The translations under genes were made by a program, and so were the position numbers. 64,000 nucleotides of DNA from Streptomyces sp. TBY4 (lineage in GTDB: Bacteria; Actinomycetota; Actinomycetes; Streptomycetales; Streptomycetaceae). The stretch lies in assembly GCF_024213195.1 (NCBI RefSeq), contig NZ_JANAVF010000023.1, positions 59,965 through 123,964 on the forward strand, in the 5' to 3' direction. Under the pieces are notes generated by a model that saw only the letters and a program-made list of their open reading frames with translations, did not search any database and had not been told where the DNA came from. Below are positions 52,906 to 61,447 of this stretch, one piece after another. Positions within the stretch are counted from its first letter, which is position 1. Each line of letters starts with the position of its first letter.

Positions 52906-54423
52906 TTGTCCAGAACTGCTACCGATATAGACGAACCTTCCGACCCGGAGGCCGACCAGCCGCCGCCCGGCGACGACCACGCCTTCCTCGGGCACCCCAG
53001 GGGTCTGGCGACGCTCTCCGGGCTGGAGGTCTGGGAGCGCTTCTCGTTCCTGGGCATGCAGGCCATCCTCGTCCTCTACTTCGCGGACACCGTGGCCAAC
53101 GGCGGCCTGGGGATGAACCCGGGCACCGCGGCCTCCGTCTCGGCGGCCTACGGGACCATGGTCTACCTCGTCTCGGTCGCCGGCGGGTGGCTCGCCGACC
53201 GGATCCTCGGTTCGTACCGCGCCGTGCTCTGGGGCGGCATCCTGATCGCCTGCGGCCACTACGCCATGGCCGTGCCGACCGCCGCCATGACCTGGGTGGG
53301 CCTCGGCCTGATCAGCGCCGGCACCGGCCTGCTGAAGCCGAACGTGGCCAGCATGGTCGGCAAGCTGTACAAGACGGACGACGACCGGCGCGACGCCGGC
53401 TTCGCCCTCTACTACATGGGCATCAACATCGGCGCCTTCGCCGGCCCCCTGATCACCGCCTGGCTCGGCGAGCACCAGGGCTGGCACTGGGGGTTCTCGG
53501 CCGCCGCCGTCGGCATGACCGCGGGCCTGATCCAGTACGTCCTCGGCCGCCGCCACCTGGCGGGCCGCAAGCACACCGCCGAGTTCGCGCTCGCGCCGGA
53601 CGCGATGCGCTCGGCCGTGACGAGGATCATCGGCGGGATCGTGGTCTTCGCCGCGCTCGCCACCCTTCTGGCGGTACTCGGCTGGCTGACGATGGACCGG
53701 TTCGTCGACCTGCTCACCCTGGTCTCGGTGATCGCCCCGGTCGTCTACTTCGCGGTCATGTTCCGCAGCCCCCGGGTGACGGGCGAGGAGCGGGGGCGCC
53801 TGCGCCCGTACGTGGTGCTCTTCCTGGCCTCGGTGGCCTTCAACTTCATCCTCTTCCAGGCGTACTCGACGATGATGCTGCTCGCGTCGACCAACGCCCG
53901 CACCGAGATCCTCGGCTTCACCTTCCCGGCCGGCTGGTACGCCTCCGCGCTCGGCGCGTTCGAGGTGCTCCTGGCCCCGGTCGTCGCCGCGCTGTGGGTC
54001 CGCATGGGCCACAAGCAGCCGCACGCCTCCAACAAGATCGCCATCGGCGTGATCCTGGGCGGCCTGTCCTTCCTCCTGATGGTCATCCCGACCTCCGGGC
54101 ACAGCGGCGACACGTACAAGATGGCCGCCTGGTGGATCATCGGCTCCTACCTGCTGCTCGGACTCGGCGACATCCTGCTGGAGACCTCCGGGATGTCGGC
54201 CACCACGAAGCTCGCCCCGAAGGCGTTCGCCAGCCAGACGATGGCCCTGTGGTTCCTCTCCCTGGCCCTGGCCAACGGCATCCAGGCGCAGGTGGTCAAG
54301 CTCTACGGCCAGGTCTCCAACCCCGCCTACTTCGGCGTCAACGGCGCCATCGCCGTCGCGGTGGGACTGGCCGTGATCGCGCTCGCGCCGTGGCTCAAGC
54401 GCACGATGCACCCCGTTCACTGA
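52906..54423 (+). CDS. POT-family proton-coupled oligopeptide transporter
   Basis: 505 residues from a TTG at 52906 with GGAG 9 bases upstream; the ATG six bases before it is in another frame. The POT signature ExxER is present (LEVWERFSFLGMQAIL), as are GTGLLKPNVASMVGKLY, FALYYMGINIGAFAGPL and WHWGFSAAAVG. About 14 membrane helices (the bacterial HA/HB pair included). It imports di- and tripeptides with protons. It is followed 28 bases later by the CocE/NonD hydrolase, a peptidase-like enzyme, which hints at a shared peptide-use role. Confidence 0.92.
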   Translation: MSRTATDIDEPSDPEADQPPPGDDHAFLGHPRGLATLSGLEVWERFSFLGMQAILVLYFADTVANGGLGMNPGTAASVSAAYGTMVYLVSVAGGWLADRILGSYRAVLWGGILIACGHYAMAVPTAAMTWVGLGLISAGTGLLKPNVASMVGKLYKTDDDRRDAGFALYYMGINIGAFAGPLITAWLGEHQGWHWGFSAAAVGMTAGLIQYVLGRRHLAGRKHTAEFALAPDAMRSAVTRIIGGIVVFAALATLLAVLGWLTMDRFVDLLTLVSVIAPVVYFAVMFRSPRVTGEERGRLRPYVVLFLASVAFNFILFQAYSTMMLLASTNARTEILGFTFPAGWYASALGAFEVLLAPVVAALWVRMGHKQPHASNKIAIGVILGGLSFLLMVIPTSGHSGDTYKMAAWWIIGSYLLLGLGDILLETSGMSATTKLAPKAFASQTMALWFLSLALANGIQAQVVKLYGQVSNPAYFGVNGAIAVAVGLAVIALAPWLKRTMHPVH

Positions 54424-54451
54424 CGGTCCCGAGGAGATGGGCGAGGCTTCG

Positions 54452-56458
54452 ATGATCATCCGTACCGATTTCCCCTACGGGACCACGCACGAGGACGTCC
54501 GGATCCCCATGCGGGACGGCACCGAGCTCTACGCCCGCATCTGGCGGCCGGTCACCGACGAGCCCGTCCCGGCGCTGCTGGAGTACCTCCCGTACCGCCT
54601 CACCGACTGGACCGCCCCGCGCGACTGGCAGCGCCACCCCTGGTACGCGGGCCACGGCTACGCCTCCGTACGGGTCGACGTGCGCGGCCACGGCAACAGC
54701 GGCGGCGACCCGGGCGACGAGTACGACGCGCAGGAGCTCGCCGACGGGGTCGCGGTGGTGGAGTGGCTGGCGGCCCAGCCCTGGTGCACGGGGTCCGTGG
54801 GCATGTTCGGGATCTCCTGGGGCGGTTTCAACAGCCTGCAGATCGCGGCCCTCGCCCCCGAGGCCCTGAAGGCGGTCGTCACCGTCTGCTCCACGGACGA
54901 CCGCTTCGACAACGACGTGCACTACATGGGCGGCTCGCTGCTCGCCGTCGACATGCACGCGTGGGCGGCGACCATGCTCGCCTTCGCCTCCCGCCCGCCG
55001 GACCCGCTCTACGCGGGCGAGGGCTGGCGCACCCAGTGGCTCTCGCGCCTCGGCGCGGTCGAGCCCCTCGTCCACACCTGGCTCTCCCACCAGACCCGCG
55101 ATGCGTACTGGCGCCACGGGTCGGTGTGCGAGGACTACGGGGCGATCAAGGCGGCGGTGCTCGCGGTCGGCGGCTGGCACGACCCGTACCGCGACACCGT
55201 GCTGCGGCTGGTCGCCGCCCTCCCCGCCGACCGGGTGCGCGGCCTGATCGGCCCCTGGTCGCACCAGTACCCCGACCGGGGGCTGCCGCCGGGGCCCGCC
55301 ATCGGCTTCCTCCAGGAGACCCTGCGCTGGTGGGACCACTGGCTCAAGGGCAAAGACACCGGTGTCATGGCCGAGCCCCTCCTCCGCTCCTGGATCTCCG
55401 AGTCCCACCCGCCCGCGACCACCTACCCGACCCTGCCGGGCCGCTGGGTCGGCGACCCGTCCTGGCCCTCGCCGAACGTCGACCCGGTCACCTACGCCTT
55501 CCAGGGCGCGCCGGTCGTCGTGGCCTCCCCGCAGCACACGGGGCTGGACGCGGGCCGGTTCTTCCCCTTCGGCAACGACGCCGACCTGCCGCCGGACCAG
55601 CGCGAGGAGGACGCGAAGTCGGCCTGCTTCGAGTTCCCCGTCGGGGACGGCTCCGGGCCGGTGGAGATCCTGGGGCGGCCGGTGGTCCGGCTGCGCCTGC
55701 GCATGGACGTCCCCTACGGGCAGGTCGTCGCCCGGCTCTGCGACGTGGCCCCGGACGGCTCCTCCACGCTCGTCACCCGGGGCGCGCTCAACCTCTCCGC
55801 CCGGCAGGGCCGGGACAAGGCGGCGCCGTGGCCGGTGGGCTCGTACGAGGACGTGGTCTTCGAGCTGAACGGCATCGGCCACGCCTTCCCGCCCGGCCAC
55901 CGCATCCGCCTCGCGCTGTCCTCCGCCTACTGGCCGTGGATCTGGCCGCGGGCCGGCTCGGAGCACGGCTGGACCCTGGACCCGGCGGGCAGCGCGGTGG
56001 AGCTCCCGGTCCGCGACCCCTCCTCCGACGGGGAGCCGATCCTCTTCGAGGCCCCGGAGCAGTCGGAGCCGCTGGGCGTCTCCTACCCCGCGACCCTGGA
56101 CGAGCCGAGGCCGGAACGGCTGGTCGTACGGGACGTCGCCCGCGGGACCTGGCGCCTGGAGGTCGATCCCCGCTACGGCGGAACCCGGGTGTACCCGGAC
56201 GGGCTGGAGTTCAGCGAGGACGCGCTGGAGATCTACGAGATCCAGGAGGCGGACCCGCTGTCGGCGCGCACGCACTCCACCTGGACCGTACGGCTGCACC
56301 GCCCGGAGCTGGGCTGGGACGTCTCGGTGGTGACCCGCTCGGAGATCACCTGCGACGAGGGCGGCTTCGTCACCTCGAACGAGGTGGTGTGCCGCGAGGG
56401 CGACGAGGTCCTCTTCCACCGCACGTGGGAGCGCAGGCTCCCCCGTGCGGCGGTCTGA
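54452..56458 (+). CDS. CocE/NonD-family hydrolase (X-Pro dipeptidyl-peptidase-like)
   Basis: 668 residues from ATG 54452; an ATG five codons earlier touches the GAGGAG ribosome binding site and is less likely. The alpha/beta-hydrolase domain has VRVDVRGHGNSGGDPGDEYD and the nucleophile elbow MFGISWGGFNS (Ser122), with a late His in IGPWSHQYPDRG. A C-terminal jelly-roll domain (from about residue 390, RPVVRLRLRMDVPYGQVVAR) completes the CocE/X-Pro peptidase architecture. Substrate could be a proline peptide or an ester. No signal peptide, so cytoplasmic. Confidence 0.88.
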   Translation: MIIRTDFPYGTTHEDVRIPMRDGTELYARIWRPVTDEPVPALLEYLPYRLTDWTAPRDWQRHPWYAGHGYASVRVDVRGHGNSGGDPGDEYDAQELADGVAVVEWLAAQPWCTGSVGMFGISWGGFNSLQIAALAPEALKAVVTVCSTDDRFDNDVHYMGGSLLAVDMHAWAATMLAFASRPPDPLYAGEGWRTQWLSRLGAVEPLVHTWLSHQTRDAYWRHGSVCEDYGAIKAAVLAVGGWHDPYRDTVLRLVAALPADRVRGLIGPWSHQYPDRGLPPGPAIGFLQETLRWWDHWLKGKDTGVMAEPLLRSWISESHPPATTYPTLPGRWVGDPSWPSPNVDPVTYAFQGAPVVVASPQHTGLDAGRFFPFGNDADLPPDQREEDAKSACFEFPVGDGSGPVEILGRPVVRLRLRMDVPYGQVVARLCDVAPDGSSTLVTRGALNLSARQGRDKAAPWPVGSYEDVVFELNGIGHAFPPGHRIRLALSSAYWPWIWPRAGSEHGWTLDPAGSAVELPVRDPSSDGEPILFEAPEQSEPLGVSYPATLDEPRPERLVVRDVARGTWRLEVDPRYGGTRVYPDGLEFSEDALEIYEIQEADPLSARTHSTWTVRLHRPELGWDVSVVTRSEITCDEGGFVTSNEVVCREGDEVLFHRTWERRLPRAAV

Positions 56459-56480
56459 GGCCCCGGAAGGGGGCGCCCGG

Positions 56481-57485
56481 TCAGCCGAAGTCGAAGGTGG
56501 CGACGACGGGGGCGTGGTCGGACTCGGGGAACTTGTCGTCGGTGGCGAAGGCCAGGGAATCGTCGTGCAGGATCTCGTTGTGGATCTCCGAGCCGCGGTA
56601 GTGGGCGAGGAGGTTCCGGGTGACGAGCATGTGGTCGATCATCTGGCCGCGGCCGTGGTGGAAGAGGGTGTAGCGGGCCTCGCGCGGGACGGTGTTGGCG
56701 AGGGGGACCAGGACCCGGGTGGCGAGCTCCCTGTTGTTGGTGTCCTCGATGTTCCCGCAGATGGCCAGGACCGGGACCTCCTCGGGTTCGGCGTTGAAGT
56801 CCCCGGCGACGATGATCCGGGCGTCCTCGTCCTCGTCGAGGATCTGGTCGATGAGGCGTCTGACCTCCAGGGCCTGGCTCATGCGCTTCATCGACGACAG
56901 GAAGCTGCCCTCCGCCCAGCTGTCGGCGGTGAGCCAGACGTCCCCCCGCTTCGGGGTGCTGACCACCCGGCCCGGGATGTCGCTGGGGTGCTTGGACTTC
57001 AGGTGCACGGTGATGACGTGCAGCACGGCGCCCGGCTCCGCGTGGCCGATGTCGATCTGCGCGTGCAGGACCGGCCGCTCGATGCCGATGGCCACCGGCT
57101 GCGCGTCGGGCGGACTGGCGGTGAGCCGCTGGTAGCGGGGCTCGTTGACCAGGTCGTTCTTCAGCTGCTGGTGTTTGAGGACCGGCAGGTGGGTGGCGAT
57201 GACGAGGTTGCGGAGCTTGAAGACCGCCTCCTCCTGGGGCTTGGTGCTGACCAGGGGCGCGCCGTCGAGGTTGGTGCCGGCGAGCAGTTCCTTCAGGGCC
57301 AGCAGGTCGCGGGGCTGCCCCGGGCGCTCCTGCCCGTGGACCTCCTGGAAGCAGGCGATGTCGGCGCGCAGCCGCTGGATCTGGGGCTTCATCAGGTCGA
57401 TGCGCCCGCCCAGGGTCGGGTGCGCCGTGGGCAGGGTCTCGTCGAAGTTCTCGAGGTTGAAGGTGGCGATGCGGATCTGTGTCAC
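56481..57485 (-). CDS. Endonuclease/exonuclease/phosphatase family hydrolase
   Basis: 334 residues from GTG 57485 with no export signal. EEP-fold active-site blocks in order: IRIATFNLENFDE, ADIACFQEVHGQE, VHLKSKHPSD, IIVAGDFNAEPEE and FPESDHAPVVATFDF. These supply the metal-binding Asn, Glu, Asp and His, so it should be an active metal-dependent phosphodiesterase or phosphatase. Substrate (nucleic acid, lipid or sphingomyelin-type) is open. It converges with the CocE gene (22-base gap) and lies 13 bases downstream of a secreted-protein gene. Confidence 0.88.
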   Translation of the reverse strand: MTQIRIATFNLENFDETLPTAHPTLGGRIDLMKPQIQRLRADIACFQEVHGQERPGQPRDLLALKELLAGTNLDGAPLVSTKPQEEAVFKLRNLVIATHLPVLKHQQLKNDLVNEPRYQRLTASPPDAQPVAIGIERPVLHAQIDIGHAEPGAVLHVITVHLKSKHPSDIPGRVVSTPKRGDVWLTADSWAEGSFLSSMKRMSQALEVRRLIDQILDEDEDARIIVAGDFNAEPEEVPVLAICGNIEDTNNRELATRVLVPLANTVPREARYTLFHHGRGQMIDHMLVTRNLLAHYRGSEIHNEILHDDSLAFATDDKFPESDHAPVVATFDFG

Positions 57486-57498
57486 GGGTGCCCCCAGG

Positions 57499-57957
57499 TC
57501 AGAAGGTGCGCTGGGTGGACCAGTTCGCGTGGCTGGACGGGTTGGTGAGGTCGAAGGTGGTGCCGGAGAGCCGCCGGTCCGGGCCGCGGACGCCGGTGTA
57601 CCGGCCGACCGGTCCGTGCGACCAGCCGACGGTGAAGTAGATGTTCTCCCCGTCCACGGAGCCGTCCCGGAGGGTCCCCACGGTGTTCCCGGAGGACACG
57701 GTGCCGAAGAGGCGCCCGCTGCCGTCCTGCGTCAGGTCCACCCGCACCGTGGCGTTGGTCTGGTAGAGGTACCAGACCCCGCCGGCGTTGAAGGCGGGCG
57801 CGGCCTTGTGCTCCCGCACCGGACTCGCGGCGGCGGTGGCGGGGGCGGCGGGCGTGGCACCGCTCGCGGGGGCCGCGAGGCCGGCCCCCGCGAGGGTGAG
57901 GAGAAGAGCTGCGGCGGCAGTGGTCAGGAGCGTGCGGGTACGGCGTACAGCGGACAT
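57499..57957 (-). CDS. Small secreted protein, unknown function
   Basis: 152 residues from ATG 57957 with GGAGGG 3 bases upstream. Sec signal peptide (MSAVRRTRTLLTTAAAALLL, cleavage near ASG-A), an Ala/Pro linker, then a beta-rich domain: GGVWYLYQTNATVRVDLTQD, GRLFGTVSSGNTVGTL, GENIYFTVGWSHGPVGRYTG and FDLTNPSSHANWSTQR. The Trp/Gly/Thr pattern suggests a small beta-barrel or carbohydrate-binding-like fold. It precedes the EEP hydrolase by 13 bases and is probably cotranscribed. Confidence 0.75.
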   Translation of the reverse strand: MSAVRRTRTLLTTAAAALLLTLAGAGLAAPASGATPAAPATAAASPVREHKAAPAFNAGGVWYLYQTNATVRVDLTQDGSGRLFGTVSSGNTVGTLRDGSVDGENIYFTVGWSHGPVGRYTGVRGPDRRLSGTTFDLTNPSSHANWSTQRTF

Positions 57958-58073
57958 GAGCCCTCCGGGGGCAGCCAGGACGATCGATCCCGTTGCATCG
58001 TGCACGGAACCTCGCAGCGGGCCTACCCAGCCCTTATGCACCCGAGACCAGGGTTCACTCGAACGAGAAACTG

Positions 58074-58880
58074 CTAGCCGAAGAGGCGTTCCAGGACCAC
58101 CGCGATGCCGTCCGCCTCGTTCGAGAGGGTGACCTCGTCGGCGACGGCCAGGAGCTCGCGATGGGCACCCGCCATCGCGACCCCGTGGGCCGACCACGCG
58201 AACATCGGGATGTCGTTCGGCATGTCGCCGAAGGCGATCGTCGAGGACCCTGCGACGTCCAGGAGTTCCGCCGCGACCGCCAGGCCGCTCGCCTTGTCGA
58301 TGCCCGGCGGCTGGAGCTCGACGGTGTGCTCGCCGGCCATGGTGACGTTGACCAGGTCCCCGACCACGCCCCGGGCGATCTCCGTCAGCTCGTCGTCCGA
58401 GAGGCGGGGGTGCTGGAGGAGCACCTTGTTGATCGGGGAGGTCCACAGGTCGGAGCGCCGGGACACCGCCACCGTCGGCAGGTGCGGGTGCCACATCCGG
58501 TAGCCGGGCCCTATCAGCATCTCCGCGTCGAGGCCCTCCTGGTTGACCGCCGCGTAGACCTCCCCGACCTCCGCCTCGATCTTCCCGAGGGCGACCTCGG
58601 CCAGTTCCCGGTCCAGGGCCACGGAGTGCAGCAGCAGCCCGGCCGCGGCGTCGTAGACCTGCGCTCCCTGCCCGCACACGGCGAGGCCCGCGTAGCCGAG
58701 GCCGTCCAGGACGTGGCGCACCTGCGGGACGGGGCGGCCTGTCACGATGATGTGCCGGGCGCCGGCCGCGCGGGCGGCGGCCAGTGCGGCGGAGGAGCGG
58801 GCCGAGACGGTGTCTCCGGCACGCAGCAGAGTCCCGTCCAGGTCGGTGGCCACGAGTGCATAGGGGAGGGCGGAAGTCAC
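58074..58880 (-). CDS. HAD-superfamily (Cof/IIB) sugar-phosphatase-like hydrolase
   Basis: 268 residues from GTG 58880 (VTSALPYALVATDLDGTLLR); a TTG ten codons earlier is the alternative and lies nearer GAGGAGG. HAD motifs: nucleophile and acid in ATDLDGTLL, Thr in IIVTGRPVP, Lys in SPINKVLLQH-like region and the acidic pair in IAFGDMPNDIPMF. The large alpha/beta cap between motifs II and III is class IIB. These enzymes dephosphorylate sugar phosphates or FMN-like compounds; substrate is unknown. Confidence 0.88.
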   Translation of the reverse strand: MTSALPYALVATDLDGTLLRAGDTVSARSSAALAAARAAGARHIIVTGRPVPQVRHVLDGLGYAGLAVCGQGAQVYDAAAGLLLHSVALDRELAEVALGKIEAEVGEVYAAVNQEGLDAEMLIGPGYRMWHPHLPTVAVSRRSDLWTSPINKVLLQHPRLSDDELTEIARGVVGDLVNVTMAGEHTVELQPPGIDKASGLAVAAELLDVAGSSTIAFGDMPNDIPMFAWSAHGVAMAGAHRELLAVADEVTLSNEADGIAVVLERLFG

Positions 58881-59021
58881 GCGTTCAAGGATACGGACCT
58901 CCTCGGACAAGTCCTACAAATAGTGCCCGAATCCGGCCTCCCGCACGCCCCACCAGCCCCTTAACCTGTCAAGCAGCTCCCGGGACACCCCCGGGCCGCG
59001 TCGAAAGCGAGGCAGCACCCC

Positions 59022-60245
59022 ATGCCCCAGCAGAGCCCCCTCGATGTGCCCGAGGGCGACCCGTTCGGGCCGCACAACCTCCCCTACGGCGTGTTCTCCA
59101 CCGCCGGGGAGGAGCGGCGCCGGATCGGCGTCCGCATCGGCGGGTACGTGCTCGACGCCGGGGCGGCCGCGGCCGCGCTCGGGTCCCCGTACGCCGGACT
59201 GCTCGGGCAGCCCTCGCTCAACCCGCTGCTCGCCGCGGGCCGCACCGCCTGGAAGGACGTGCGGCGCGCGCTGACCGCCTGGGTCACCGACCCCGGCCAC
59301 CGGCCCTCCGTCGAAGCGCACCTGCTGCCGCTGGAGGACCTCGTCCTGCACCTGCCGTACGAGGTCGCCGACTACGTCGACTTCTACGCGAGCGAGCACC
59401 ACGCCACCAACGTCGGGAAGATCTTCCGGCCGGACGGGGACGCGCTGACCCCCAACTGGAAGCACCTGCCCATCGGTTACCACGGCCGCGCCGGCACGAT
59501 CGTGGTGTCGGGCACGGACGTCGTACGGCCCTCCGGCCAGCGCAAGGCGCCCGCCGACCCGGCGCCCGTCTTCGGGCCCTCCGTGAAGCTCGACATCGAG
59601 GCCGAGGTCGGCTTCGTCGTCGGCACCCCCTCGGAGCAGGGCCGCCCCGTGGCCCTCGGCGACTTCGAGGAGCACGTCTTCGGGCTGTTCCTGCTCAACG
59701 ACTGGTCCGCGCGCGACATCCAGGCCTGGGAGTACGTCCCGCTCGGCCCCTTCCTCGGCAAGTCCTTCGCCACCTCCGTCTCCGCCTGGGTCACCCCGCT
59801 GGAGGCCCTGGACGCGGCCCGGGTCGCCCCGCCGGCCCGGGACTTCCCGCTCCTGCCCTACCTCGACGACTCCGGCGCCGACCGCCCCGGGGGCTTCGAC
59901 CTGCGCATCACCGTCTCCATCAACGGGCAGGAGGTGGCGCAGCCGCCGTTCGCCTCGATGTACTGGACCGCCGCCCAGCAGCTCGCCCACATGACCGTCA
60001 ACGGCGCCTCGCTGCGCACCGGCGACGTGTACGGCTCGGGGACGGTCAGCGGCCCGGAGACCGGCCAGCGCGGCTCCCTGCTGGAGCTCACCTGGAACGG
60101 CCGCGACGCCGTCGAGCTCACCGACGGCAAGCGCACCTTCCTGGAGGACGGGGACACCGTCACCCTCACCGCGTGGGCGCCGGGCGCCGACGGCACCCGC
60201 GTCGGCCTCGGCGAGGTCACCGGCCGCATCGTGGGCACCCACTAG
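59022..60245 (+). CDS. fahA: Fumarylacetoacetase
   Basis: 407 residues, cleaving fumarylacetoacetate to fumarate and acetoacetate, the last step of tyrosine/homogentisate breakdown. The N-terminal domain begins MPQQSPLDVPEGDPFGPHNL. The catalytic block DYVDFYASEHHATNVGKIFR and metal-binding glutamates (DIEAEVGFVVG) with NDWSARDIQAWEYVPLGPFL are conserved. The ATG at 59022 fits length and family. It is followed by a strong terminator and is not in an operon with other tyrosine-pathway genes here. Confidence 0.95.
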   Translation: MPQQSPLDVPEGDPFGPHNLPYGVFSTAGEERRRIGVRIGGYVLDAGAAAAALGSPYAGLLGQPSLNPLLAAGRTAWKDVRRALTAWVTDPGHRPSVEAHLLPLEDLVLHLPYEVADYVDFYASEHHATNVGKIFRPDGDALTPNWKHLPIGYHGRAGTIVVSGTDVVRPSGQRKAPADPAPVFGPSVKLDIEAEVGFVVGTPSEQGRPVALGDFEEHVFGLFLLNDWSARDIQAWEYVPLGPFLGKSFATSVSAWVTPLEALDAARVAPPARDFPLLPYLDDSGADRPGGFDLRITVSINGQEVAQPPFASMYWTAAQQLAHMTVNGASLRTGDVYGSGTVSGPETGQRGSLLELTWNGRDAVELTDGKRTFLEDGDTVTLTAWAPGADGTRVGLGEVTGRIVGTH

Positions 60246-60268
60246 TCCGGATCGCGGGACGCGCGTCC

Positions 60269-60307
60269 ACGGCGGGGTGGCGGATCTTTCCGCCGCCCCG
60301 CCGTTTG
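60269..60307 (+). terminator. fahA terminator
   Basis: Sixteen-bp stem (ACGGCGGGGTGGCGGA / TCCGCCGCCCCGCCGT, one G-T) with a TCTT loop and a TTT tail, 24 bases after the stop. Confidence 0.85.
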
Positions 60308-60395
60308 CGCAGGTCAGGGGCGTACGCGCACACCCCCGAGTGGCGCAACACTGCGGCAACACCATCGGCCCGGCCCCCTCGGTATGTTCCCTGCC

Positions 60396-61169
60396 ATGCC
60401 AGCCGAACGCACCCGCGAACACACCGTCCCGGTCGCCGCCGCGCGCCGCCGGCGGCTGCGCGCGGACCAGGCGCGACAGCTCGCCGACCTGCTGCGCCAC
60501 CAGATCCTGGCGGGCGGCTACCCCACCGGCGTCCTCCCCCTGGAGGACGCCCTCGCCGCCGACTACGGCGCCGGCCGCAACACCGTGCGCCAGGCCCTCG
60601 ACCTGCTGCGCGGCGAACAGCTCGTCGAACGCCGCCCGGGCGTCGGCACCGTCATCGTCTGCGCCAAGTACCGGCACGGCCTCGACCGGCTCCAGGGCCT
60701 GGCCGAAACCCTCCACGAACACGGCCGGGTCACCAACGAGGTCCGCACCGTCGGTCCCGTCCGCGCCCCGGCCCCCGTCGCCGCCCGGCTGCGCCTGCCC
60801 GAGCACGCCGACGTGCTCTACATCGAGCGGCTGCGCCGCCTGAACGGGCTGCCGCTCTCGCTCGACCTCACGTACGTCCCCCTCGACATCGGCGCGGACC
60901 TCATCGGCTGCGACCTGGAGAACACCGACCTCTTCCGGCTGCTGGAGTCCCTGACCGGGCAGCCGCTGGGCCACGCCGAGATCACCCTCGAGGCCGTCAA
61001 CGCCGACGCGCACTCCGCCGCCGTCCTGGAAGCCCCGCGCGGGGCCGCCGTCCTGATGCTGGAGCGCCTCACCCACCTCGGCGACGGCCGGCCCGTGGAC
61101 CTGGAGTTCATCCGCTTCCGCGGCGACCGGATCACCATGAGCGGCCTGCTGCACCGAACGACCGCGTAA
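60396..61169 (+). CDS. GntR-family transcriptional regulator (HutC/UTRA type)
   Basis: 257 residues from ATG 60396; an ATG four codons earlier is possible. N-terminal winged helix (QARQLADLLRHQILAGGYPT, ALAADYGAGRNTVRQALDLL, ERRPGVGTVI). The C-terminal UTRA ligand-binding domain has IERLRRLNGLPLSLDLTYVP, EITLEAVNADAHSAAVLE and VDLEFIRFRGDRITM. It probably controls the downstream ferredoxin and ABC-transporter genes, with which it is co-oriented (36-base gap). TATGTT just upstream of the start could be a -10 of a nearly leaderless transcript. Confidence 0.88.
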   Translation: MPAERTREHTVPVAAARRRRLRADQARQLADLLRHQILAGGYPTGVLPLEDALAADYGAGRNTVRQALDLLRGEQLVERRPGVGTVIVCAKYRHGLDRLQGLAETLHEHGRVTNEVRTVGPVRAPAPVAARLRLPEHADVLYIERLRRLNGLPLSLDLTYVPLDIGADLIGCDLENTDLFRLLESLTGQPLGHAEITLEAVNADAHSAAVLEAPRGAAVLMLERLTHLGDGRPVDLEFIRFRGDRITMSGLLHRTTA

Positions 61170-61205
61170 CTCCCCTCCGCACTCCCCCCTTTCCTGGAGA
61201 CAGCC

Positions 61206-61433
61206 ATGCCTCTGGTCCCCCAGCGCGGCGACGTGCCCGTGACCATCGACGAGTCCCTGTGCATCGACGGCTGCACGCTCTGCGTCGACATGTGTCCGCT
61301 CGACTCGCTCGCGATCCGCGAGGACAACGGCAAGGCCTACATGCACGTGGACGAGTGCTGGTACTGCGGCCCGTGCGCCGCCCGCTGTCCCACCGGCGCG
61401 GTGACCGTCAACATGCCCTACCTGCTCCGGTGA
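61206..61433 (+). CDS. 2x[4Fe-4S] ferredoxin
   Basis: 75 residues. Two cluster motifs: CIDGCTLCVDMCP and CWYCGPCAARCP. The layout resembles the iron-sulfur subunit beside APS-reductase-like or fumarate-reductase-like flavoproteins found in streptomycete GntR/ABC loci, but no flavoprotein gene is present before the ABC genes here. It starts at ATG 61206 with GGAGA upstream, and the ABC binding-protein gene begins 15 bases after its stop, so it is one operon. Confidence 0.9.
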   Translation: MPLVPQRGDVPVTIDESLCIDGCTLCVDMCPLDSLAIREDNGKAYMHVDECWYCGPCAARCPTGAVTVNMPYLLR

Positions 61434-61447
61434 AAGGCCCTCTCCCG

